Shown: one piece after another, positions 16,125 through 21,619 of the stretch
Numbering within the stretch: the stretch's first letter is position 1
Layout of the letters: each line of letters opens with the position of its first letter
Assembly: GCA_020636535.1 (NCBI GenBank)
Contig: JACJXT010000011.1
Coordinates: 1,426,001 to 1,490,000, forward strand
DNA length: 64,000 bases
Reading direction: 5' to 3'
Origin: Chitinophagales bacterium
Lineage (GTDB): Bacteria > Bacteroidota > Bacteroidia > Chitinophagales > JADIYW01
Position numbers and translations under genes: made by a program
Notes under the pieces: model-generated
Databases searched by the model: none
Seen by the model: the letters and a program-made list of their open reading frames with translations, nothing else
Told to the model about the DNA's origin: nothing

Positions 16125-16262
16125 TTAATCTTTCTTACCTATGGCTAGTTTTCTTTTTACTTCACCATTTTCTGCAACTTCTTTAACTAGAAGTTGAGCT
16201 ATAACACTCGCTACTAACACGATTACGAATGTGATTAAGATTTCTTTTGCATTTTTGCCCAT
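16125..16262 (-). CDS. 45-aa single-pass membrane protein
   Basis: Complete frame starting MGKNAKEILITFVIVLVAS, one helix, then a charged tail (KEVAENGEVKRKLAIGKKD). It lies 21 bp upstream of the candidate capsid gene on the same strand, filling the gap between it and the HTH gene. Probably a virion membrane protein. The 105 bp upstream of it hold no gene that I can see. Confidence 0.6.
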   Translation of the reverse strand: MGKNAKEILITFVIVLVASVIAQLLVKEVAENGEVKRKLAIGKKD

Positions 16263-16367
16263 GTCGTTTTTTTTATAAATTGAATTACAAATAAAATATA
16301 GGGTTACGACCTACTTTGTAATTGTCGTTAGGTGTTAGTAAATAAATAGAAATAATATGAAGTAAAG

Positions 16368-16565
16368 TTAATTGTTTGGTTCACCCAGTTTGTTAAATAT
16401 CAATTCGACCTCTTTTGGCGTAAATACCCTAATGTTGTCATAGTCTTTTAATTCGTCGATAATTCCAGCTCTTTTTACCCAAGTATAAAAAGTAGTATAT
16501 GTAGTTCCGTACATATCTATTAACTCTCGTTTTGAATAACTTTTTATTACTGGTTTATCTTCCAT
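16368..16565 (-). CDS. Small helix-turn-helix protein
   Basis: 65 aa with YSKRELIDMYGTTYTTFYTWVKRAG, a winged-helix or MerR/excisionase-like HTH, then a short wing (DNIRVFTPKEVELIFNKLG). It could be a late regulator or an excisionase. Location inside the late operon, 1 bp after the packaging ATPase, argues for late regulation or DNA handling during packaging rather than for excision. Confidence 0.7.
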   Translation of the reverse strand: MEDKPVIKSYSKRELIDMYGTTYTTFYTWVKRAGIIDELKDYDNIRVFTPKEVELIFNKLGEPNN

Positions 16566-16566
16566 A

Positions 16567-17118
16567 TTAAAGGTTTATTACAGTTTTGGCATGTGGTGAT
16601 TTAGAACGCATTACTTTGGCGTGTGCATTTTCAATTTCTGTTTTATTATAGAATTTATTATAAGTACTTGATTTGAATGTATCCTTTGTTTTGAAAAGTA
16701 CCAGTTTATCTGAAATACGATATAAGTCTGGTGGAATTTGCGACACCGCATGATACATGACTACTATATCAAAACCATGTTGTTTGCTCTCGTAAAATAA
16801 ACGGATTTCGTTTTTACTCATGTTTTGAGATAGGTATCTATGTGCATCTTCTAAAATAAGGTTTGCGTCCCAAACTTTGTTGTTTATTTCTTCAAGTAAA
16901 CTAAGTGGTTCACTTGATATTAAACGGTATATTCCAGTTTTCCAAGCAGCCAAATGCGTTGTAGGCATTATTGGTATGTGCCTGTAGCTTTGATGATCCA
17001 GCATATCTATTATAGCTGTTTTGCGTTTACTTTTAGATAGCAATTCTATTGCAAAGGTAGTTTTGCCTGTGCCTTTTGCACCACAAATTATAATTATATT
17101 AAACTGGTCATTAAGCAT
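16567..17118 (-). CDS. Genome-packaging ATPase, A32/FtsK-HerA-like
   Basis: 183-aa P-loop ATPase. Walker A GAKGTGKT occupies residues 13-20; Walker B NLILEDAH residues 86-93; then a conserved HGFDIVVMYHAVSQIPPD strand with the Gln sensor expected in A32-like ATPases, and a final SDKLVLFKTKDT strand. The compact size and order match packaging ATPases of the PRD1/PM2/adenovirus lineage. A Zot-like ATPase of filamentous phages is the main alternative, but Zot proteins carry a membrane segment that is absent here. It would pump DNA into the procapsid at one vertex. Confidence 0.75.
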   Translation of the reverse strand: MLNDQFNIIIICGAKGTGKTTFAIELLSKSKRKTAIIDMLDHQSYRHIPIMPTTHLAAWKTGIYRLISSEPLSLLEEINNKVWDANLILEDAHRYLSQNMSKNEIRLFYESKQHGFDIVVMYHAVSQIPPDLYRISDKLVLFKTKDTFKSSTYNKFYNKTEIENAHAKVMRSKSPHAKTVINL

Positions 17119-17120
17119 AA

Positions 17121-17816
17121 TTAATCAGTAAATACATCAAGAACACGACCACCCATGACTTTTATTAACGACATTATAATTGCTGTATTGGGTCCTAGTT
17201 GGTACTGTGGCATATCTCTTAAAATAAGTATTAGTGATTGCTCTAATTCTGTAAATTCATCGTTGGTTAAAGGCAGTGCTTCTACCTTTTGTTTTACACG
17301 CTCCAGTATACGCACTTTGGCTTGGTCTGACAAGTCTAATGTACGAATATCTGCAATACCTTTTTCAACTTCTTTAAATGCTTGTTTGGCAAATTCGTAG
17401 TCATCTAAACTGTCAAATTTATTCTTTGTTTTCCAGTTGTGCAGTGCTGTTAAAACTGCCTGTTGCGTAAAGTCAAATGTACCTACAATAAGTGCTGCAG
17501 AAGTTTCTACACTTAGTAAATTTGATGTGTTTATTGGTTCTTCTGCTACATCTTCAATTTTATCTTTATCAAAGTCTTTGGCGTTTACTTTTACTTCTGG
17601 TTCGTTTACTGCTTCAAAATCATCACTATTAATGTCTTGTGCTGGTTCTTTAGACACCTTTGGTACTTCAAACTCTTTCATTAGCTCGTTTACAGAAGTA
17701 TCGTTATCGTTTACGACTTCGACTTCTTCTATTTTGTCTTTATCTGTTGCCATATTTTTTGGTTTACGGATTTCTTTAATTAGGTTTAGTTTCTCCTGTC
17801 GTGATTTCTTTGCCAT
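17121..17816 (-). CDS. Late protein of unknown function (231 aa, or 210 from the second Met)
   Basis: Not recognised. A basic start (MAKKSRQEKLNLIKEIRKPKN) is followed by a long acidic, Val/Glu/Asp-rich disordered region (residues 25-95) and a helical C-terminal domain (SAALIVGTFDFTQQAVL; QAKVRILERVKQKVEAL). The longer start overlaps the upstream gene by 41 bp. The internal ATG at 17753 would avoid overlap and give 210 aa; I cannot decide between them. It lies 2 bp before the ATPase gene. A scaffolding or assembly role is possible but unproven. Confidence 0.6.
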   Translation of the reverse strand: MAKKSRQEKLNLIKEIRKPKNMATDKDKIEEVEVVNDNDTSVNELMKEFEVPKVSKEPAQDINSDDFEAVNEPEVKVNAKDFDKDKIEDVAEEPINTSNLLSVETSAALIVGTFDFTQQAVLTALHNWKTKNKFDSLDDYEFAKQAFKEVEKGIADIRTLDLSDQAKVRILERVKQKVEALPLTNDEFTELEQSLILILRDMPQYQLGPNTAIIMSLIKVMGGRVLDVFTD

Positions 17817-18090
17817 CGCTTGGAATTAAGTGTTTATACTTATCGTACAGTGGCAATAGTGCCTTTAAATGTGCTACATTTTGTGAAAGTTCACCGCTTG
17901 CTAATTTTCCCATGATTTGAGGTATTAGCCGTCCGATGTTTACTTCTGTGTCGCTGTTAAGTATTTGTATTAGTCCTAGTGATTGCAACACCTTGTATAT
18001 TGCTTGAATAATAGTTTGTATATCTTGTTGGTACTGCTCGTTTTCCAATTTGGTTTGATTGAGCAAATCTAAAATGTCGTTATCTGTCAT
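17776..18090 (-). CDS. Late protein of unknown function (104 aa)
   Basis: Not recognised. Helical: an N-terminal amphipathic helix (DILDLLNQTKLENEQYQQDI), a hydrophobic stretch (IYKVLQSLGLIQIL) too short for a clear membrane span, then LIPQIMGKLASGELSQNVAHLKALL. It lies 15 bp after the M23 peptidase gene and overlaps the following gene if the longer start of that gene is used. Confidence 0.55.
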   Translation of the reverse strand: MTDNDILDLLNQTKLENEQYQQDIQTIIQAIYKVLQSLGLIQILNSDTEVNIGRLIPQIMGKLASGELSQNVAHLKALLPLYDKYKHLIPSDGKEITTGETKPN

Positions 18091-18105
18091 ATACTGTTTA
18101 TTTAT

Positions 18106-18621
18106 TTATACGAAATAGTTTGTTGGATTTACGAGTATACCATTTTTATACAATTCAAAGTGAACATGATTTGTCATACTTGCACCGTACTTTTTACTAA
18201 TATTATCAGCGTTTACAAGCAATTCACCTCTTTTTACTACTTTTCCTACGCTGTATAATGCTTTTATATACATGATTTTGGCTTTGTAAACGCCGTCTGT
18301 GCTTTCAATTTCTACGAGTTTGTATTTGCTGTCATCTGCATAAGGTTGTCCATAACGAATAATTTTACACTCGAAAGGTGCGTATATACTTTGGTTTTCG
18401 GTTGCTACAAAGTCAATGCCTTTGTGTGTGCGAGTGCCACCACTTCGTGAAGCTCCAAAGTGTCCGCAACCGAAAGCATCACATTCACGCAGTTTATTAG
18501 TGCTGTTTACTGCAAAAAATCTACTCATATCTGCTGTTTTTTTTGAACCGAACAAACGATAAAACAAGTATGCTAGTGCTGATACAATGACTATGTATTT
18601 AATTCTCAAATTCTTTATCAT
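18106..18621 (-). CDS. M23-family (LytM-type) peptidase, membrane-anchored
   Basis: 171-aa zinc endopeptidase that cuts peptidoglycan cross-bridges. An N-terminal helix (residues 8-24, YIVIVSALAYLFYRLF) anchors it. Zinc ligands are visible as HKGID (His66, Asp70) and the C-terminal HVH (His152, His154). The first motif lies in GGTRTHKGIDF, typical of the family. Together with the GH104 enzyme the element carries two different murein hydrolases; a virion-associated enzyme for entry and a lysis enzyme are the simplest division of labour. The start overlaps the upstream gene by 23 bp. Confidence 0.85.
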   Translation of the reverse strand: MIKNLRIKYIVIVSALAYLFYRLFGSKKTADMSRFFAVNSTNKLRECDAFGCGHFGASRSGGTRTHKGIDFVATENQSIYAPFECKIIRYGQPYADDSKYKLVEIESTDGVYKAKIMYIKALYSVGKVVKRGELLVNADNISKKYGASMTNHVHFELYKNGILVNPTNYFV

Positions 18622-18859
18622 CGCTAGATTTATTAAGTATATTGGTTAGTTCTGCTTTTGTTGGCATAGCAAACTTAGCTGTTGCATATTGCTTTGTAAC
18701 TGTGAAGTGCATCATTTGCCTAATCATTTCTGCCATTGAATTGGTATAACCTTGCTGTTTACGCCATTCTAACAAAGCATTCAAATATGCCTGCTCGTCT
18801 TCTGTAACATCGGTCGTGATGCGTTTACGCCTTGTTTTGTTTGCTAATAAATCTATCAT
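18599..18859 (-). CDS. Small helical protein (86 aa), possible DNA-binding
   Basis: Not firmly recognised. A basic KTRRKRITTDVTEDEQAYL start, then two helices (LNALLEWRKQQGY, SMAEMIRQMMHFTV). The strand-helix-helix order and the TDVTEDEQ spacing resemble ribbon-helix-helix repressors. It overlaps its upstream neighbour by 4 bp and the M23 gene by 23 bp in the late operon. Confidence 0.55.
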   Translation of the reverse strand: MIDLLANKTRRKRITTDVTEDEQAYLNALLEWRKQQGYTNSMAEMIRQMMHFTVTKQYATAKFAMPTKAELTNILNKSSDDKEFEN

Positions 18860-19293
18860 ACTAAATCTATGATTGGTTTATTACCGTTGTTTTTTCGTAA
18901 AAAGTAAACCAGTATAGCTAATACCACTAAACCTCCCAGTATATAATACAGTGTGTTGTTATTTTTCTTTGGCGTTACTCTTGGTGCTGTGATGACTACT
19001 TCTGCTAATTCATCATCTGCTTGCAATTCTACTTGAATTTCTCCAGTATTGCGGTTTCTTTTAGTGTTTACTAACTTTGGCTTATAACCAATCATAGTAA
19101 ACGCCAAAATAAACTCGTTTTCTGGCATCGTAATTTCAAAGTCGCCGTCTTCATCGCTGGTCGTTCCTACTTGACCTACACCGCTCACCGTTTTAACTTC
19201 TAAGTTAGAACCGCTCTTAGGTATGAATATATTTACAAACGGTAGTGCTTCGCCTGTACCTGCTTCTACAACTTTTCCTATAATTTTTGTCAT
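18856..19293 (-). CDS. Carboxypeptidase-regulatory-like domain protein, tail-anchored
   Basis: 145 aa. Residues 1-95 form a CarboxypepD_reg-like beta-sandwich (IIGKVVEAGTGEALPFVNIF; GTTSDEDGDFEITMPENE; FTMIGYKP), the fold that in Bacteroidota usually precedes TonB-dependent receptors. Here it is followed by VVITAPRVTPKKN and a C-terminal membrane helix (TLYYILGGLVVLAILVYFL). It is the first gene of the late operon. A viral surface or membrane protein made from a host-type domain is the likely reading. The 5' region contains the GGACT repeat cluster. Confidence 0.7.
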   Translation of the reverse strand: MTKIIGKVVEAGTGEALPFVNIFIPKSGSNLEVKTVSGVGQVGTTSDEDGDFEITMPENEFILAFTMIGYKPKLVNTKRNRNTGEIQVELQADDELAEVVITAPRVTPKKNNNTLYYILGGLVVLAILVYFLRKNNGNKPIIDLV

Positions 19294-19407
19294 GCTGTTG
19301 TTTTTGGTAAAAGTCTAGGTATATTAGCACTCTTGCAATACCCTTGCAAAAACTACACTCCAAATATGAATCTGTAATAAGTCTATGTAAATGTATGCAC
19401 ACTGTGT

Positions 19408-19815
19408 AGTCCTTTAGGACTGTTTTTGTGTGGACTTTTGGACTGAGACTTATAATATACTGATATACAATAAGTTATGCAGTCCGAAAATGGTAAAATT
19501 AATTTGGACTAGTCCACTTTTGTTTTGGACTGATTTTTTACCCTGCAATTTTGCTTATTTTGCGTAAACCATTGTAAACTAATAAGATATTGTAAATATT
19601 GGCTACGCTATACCTATTTTGGACTAATGGACTGCTTTGGACTACTTTTGGACTGACAAATGGACTGGATAAGTAGTTGATTTACTGTGGTTTGTGTGTT
19701 TTAAGTCCAAAAGTCCAAAAAATATCTTATTAATTGCTTACTAAAGTAAGTAAAAAAAAGAGAGAGAGGTAATAGAACCGCCGAAAAAAACGGACGAAAA
19801 AACGGACATCGGACT
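19408..19815. repeat. Cluster of 16 GGACT motifs (iteron-like)
   Basis: Eleven copies on the plus strand start at 19417, 19432, 19440, 19506, 19527, 19621, 19629, 19639, 19650, 19662 and 19811; five on the minus strand at 19408, 19481, 19511, 19704 and 19712. Most extend to TTTGGACT or TGGACT. Neighbours are often 8-12 bp apart. Two form palindromes: AGTCC-TTTA-GGACT (19408-19421) and TGGACTAGTCCA (19505-19516). Fewer than one copy is expected by chance at this base composition. Candidate iterons of an origin, or operator sites for late genes. Confidence 0.8.
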
Positions 19816-19819
19816 TCTG

Positions 19820-19859
19820 AAAAAAAATAAAAACTCGCTCCAAAAAAAAAGAGCGAGTT
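19820..19859 (-). terminator. Terminator of the early operon
   Basis: AACTCGCTC (19832-19840) and GAGCGAGTT (19851-19859) form a perfect 9-bp stem. On the minus strand a T-rich tract follows. A second hairpin (GCGAC-TATC-GTCGC, about 19870-19883) precedes it in the direction of transcription, directly after the last early gene. Confidence 0.85.
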
Positions 19860-19905
19860 AAAATAGGTGGCGACTATCGTCGCTATTTTCTTTTAATTAA
19901 GCATA

Positions 19906-20166
19906 TTATAGAGCGTTGAACTCGTTTACTACTTGATTACGAGCTTGTGTTATCTCCTTTATTAAAGTAGGAATTAGCTTATCTTTTGGTTGTAGTTCTA
20001 TGGTTTTTTCCCTATATACTCCAATGTCAATTCTAATAGCAATAGTTATTTTCATAGGTGTAGTTTCATTTTTATCTACAGCCCATTGAATATGCTCTAA
20101 CATTTTGCTTAATTCTATTATTCTTTCGTTAAGCTCATTAGCTTTGTTTAAAGTTGTAATATCCAT
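19906..20166 (-). CDS. Early protein of unknown function (86 aa)
   Basis: Not recognised. Helical N-terminus (LNKANELNERIIELSKMLEHI), a strand pair in the middle (MKITIAIRIDIGVY) and a final helix. Soluble. It is the last early gene, just before the early terminator. The layout resembles small accessory replication or regulatory proteins, but nothing more specific can be said. Confidence 0.6.
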   Translation of the reverse strand: MDITTLNKANELNERIIELSKMLEHIQWAVDKNETTPMKITIAIRIDIGVYREKTIELQPKDKLIPTLIKEITQARNQVVNEFNAL

Positions 20167-20234
20167 ATTGTTTTATTTAAAAGTTCTTAGAATGGCGTAT
20201 TTTTGTTTGTGTTGGTGATTGGTGCGAATAACGG

Positions 20235-20267
20235 AGTATAAACGCCATTAAAACGAGCGTTTATACT
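20235..20267. repeat. 11-bp perfect inverted repeat
   Basis: AGTATAAACGC (20235-20245) and GCGTTTATACT (20257-20267) with an 11-nt spacer, between two early genes. No T run follows on the minus strand, so it is not a standard terminator; an operator or an RNA structure affecting the downstream gene is possible. Confidence 0.65.
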
Positions 20268-20271
20268 GGTG

Positions 20272-20475
20272 TTATAGTTTGGCTTCGTGGTTATCACATA
20301 TCATGTATTTTAATACATGCGGTTTTTGTATTTTTTTTGTAGTATTAAAATTAATATCTTCTGTTTGATTATATGCAAACCTATAGTTGTGTAATGATTG
20401 TAAAAAACTACACTCACCTGTAGTTTTAGTTACTTTGTTAAAGTGAATACAGTTTAAACATTTATTAAATTTCAT
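20272..20475 (-). CDS. Small Cys-rich (zinc-binding?) early protein (67 aa)
   Basis: Four or five Cys: CLNCIHFN near residue 6, GECSF near residue 22, and MICDNHE near the end. This CxxC...C...C-x-x-H spacing suggests one zinc site. Family not recognised. Bacteroidota phages often have such small zinc-ribbon-like early genes. It precedes the 11-bp inverted repeat. Confidence 0.6.
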   Translation of the reverse strand: MKFNKCLNCIHFNKVTKTTGECSFLQSLHNYRFAYNQTEDINFNTTKKIQKPHVLKYMICDNHEAKL

Positions 20476-20487
20476 ATTGTTTGTTTT

Positions 20488-20649
20488 TTATAGTAGACCT
20501 TTTTTTCTATAGTATTTTTTTATTTTATCTTTTTCGTCCTGTATTTTTATTTCTATTGGAATTATATATTTATTAATGTTAGTTTCCCTTTTTTCTTCAA
20601 GTTTTTTAATTTTATCTAAATAGATTTCTGGTAGTTTTCGTTTGCTCAT
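20488..20649 (-). CDS. 53-aa basic helical early protein
   Basis: Complete frame beginning MSKRKLPEIYLDKIKKLEEK and ending KKYYRKKGLL. Rich in Lys and Glu, predicted to be one long charged helix or coiled coil. It lies 12 bp upstream of the Cys-rich gene in the early operon and fills what would otherwise be a 200-bp gap. Confidence 0.55.
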   Translation of the reverse strand: MSKRKLPEIYLDKIKKLEEKRETNINKYIIPIEIKIQDEKDKIKKYYRKKGLL

Positions 20650-20694
20650 TTTGTTGGTTGTTTTATATTAGTAAATATGTTATTTATTGCTTGT

Positions 20695-21138
20695 CTACCA
20701 GTCCGATTTTTTAAGAATGAATTTGTCTTTTGAATGGTAAAGTTTTAAGAATTCAAAAAAGAGTTGAGCATCTATATCCGTAAAAAATTCATTTTTTTTA
20801 TAATTAAAAAAGCGTTGACCGTTACCACTATCCCACAATATAGCATTCCCTTGTATGGTTCTGTGATAACCAAAAATTTGGTTATCTTTTGTTTTTATGA
20901 TTGAAAATGTTTCATTTATATCTCCTGTGTATTGTCTTGCATTTGCCAAATCTACGCTAGATATGACTAGTATATCGTATTTAAATTTTTCGGAATATCG
21001 CCTACTCCACTCTGTGTTATTAGCGATAAAATCATCTAAGCATAATACTATCTCGTCATAGATTTGGAAATCTAACTTTAGGATAGATATTTCGTACTCT
21101 CTTCTGCGTTGTAAGAACTCTTCAATTTTTTTTTTTTT
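20695..21138 (-). CDS. Downstream part of an early gene split at a poly-A tract
   Basis: The frame is open without a stop from the A15 tract (minus strand, 21126-21140) to 20695, 147 codons before the stop: IEEFLQRRREYEISILKL near the start, then NNTEWSRRYSEKFKYDILVIS, and DSGNGQRFFNY near the end. There is no good ATG near the start; only a TTG at 20949 would give an 84-aa protein. One extra A in the tract joins it to the 108-aa gene; one fewer A puts it in frame with the ATG at 21151. Function unknown. It may be made by slippage on the tract. Confidence 0.55.
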   Translation of the reverse strand, partial: KKKKIEEFLQRRREYEISILKLDFQIYDEIVLCLDDFIANNTEWSRRYSEKFKYDILVISSVDLANARQYTGDINETFSIIKTKDNQIFGYHRTIQGNAILWDSGNGQRFFNYKKNEFFTDIDAQLFFEFLKLYHSKDKFILKKSDW

Positions 21139-21404
21139 TTATTGCTTCCATTGTTATTGTCGTTTTGTATTTTTTTTATCTGAATTATAAAGTCTTCAGC
21201 TTGTTGTTTATTTAAGAACAAATCTATTATTTCATCTGAATCATGGTCGGTATATGATAGCATCATATGTTTTCCTGTTTTTTTGCAACCGATACAATTG
21301 CTGTCATGTACCCTAATGCTTTTGACTTCTTTTTCTGTTTTTGAATACTTCATGTTGTTTGTTTTATGATTAATTAATGTGTAATGTTTTATTTCGTTAA
21401 CCAA
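21078..21404 (-). CDS. Upstream part of the poly-A-split early gene (108 aa as read)
   Basis: Starts MVNEIKHYTLINHKTNN (alternative start MKYSKTEKEVK, 17 codons later). It contains a CxxC (NCIGCKKTG) and DSDEIIDLFLNKQQAEDFI, a pattern common in small Bacteroidota phage proteins. It then runs into five Lys codons of the A15 tract and ends 17 codons after the tract. The first part looks genuine; the tail after the tract is probably an artefact of the frame. Unknown function. Confidence 0.55.
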   Translation of the reverse strand: MVNEIKHYTLINHKTNNMKYSKTEKEVKSIRVHDSNCIGCKKTGKHMMLSYTDHDSDEIIDLFLNKQQAEDFIIQIKKIQNDNNNGSNKKKKKLKSSYNAEESTKYLS

Positions 21405-21618
21405 TGCTAGTGAAGTACGAATTGGTAAAATTTTTAAAAATTGGATGTTGTACTTCCGATTTTGACTTAAAATATTTGGAAAGAAACTCCCAAACTGTAT
21501 TTTCTTCTGTCAAGTAATGCAATGGAGTTTTGGTTCCTTTTGGACCTGGATTAAATTCTACTTTGTTAGGGTTTTCAGTGTCAAAAATGAAACCTTCTGG
21601 CATTTTTAAAATTTTCAT
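21397..21618 (-). CDS. Early protein of unknown function (73 aa)
   Basis: Not recognised. Starts MKILKMPEGFIFDTENP, with a Pro/Gly-rich turn (FNPGPKGTKTP) and an aromatic C-terminal half (VWEFLSKYFKSKSE). Soluble. It is 1 bp from the primase-helicase stop and overlaps the next gene start by 8 bp, so it is part of the same early operon. Confidence 0.55.
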   Translation of the reverse strand: MKILKMPEGFIFDTENPNKVEFNPGPKGTKTPLHYLTEENTVWEFLSKYFKSKSEVQHPIFKNFTNSYFTSIG

Positions 21619-21619
21619 A

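Larger units (their letters stand above)
19294..19905. other. Intergenic control region between early and late operons
   Basis: 612 bp with no convincing gene; the one minus-strand frame at 19217-19402 is a shadow of the late gene start. From left to right it holds a late leader region, a cluster of GGACT motifs, a low-complexity AG-rich patch (19750-19765) and two hairpins that end the early transcript. It is the natural place for late promoters and a replication origin. Confidence 0.75.

Noticed and set aside
16567..17118. ATPase as Zot of a filamentous phage
   Set aside because: No membrane segment after the ATPase domain and no filamentous coat or minor-coat gene set; A32-like order fits better, though not finally excluded.
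19408..19716. The GGACT cluster as a CRISPR array
   Set aside because: Units are 5-9 bp in both orientations with irregular spacing; no long repeats, equal spacers or cas genes.
20695..20949. 84-aa gene starting at TTG 20949
   Set aside because: The same frame is open and protein-like for another 63 codons upstream to the poly-A tract, so this start is unlikely to be the real N-terminus.
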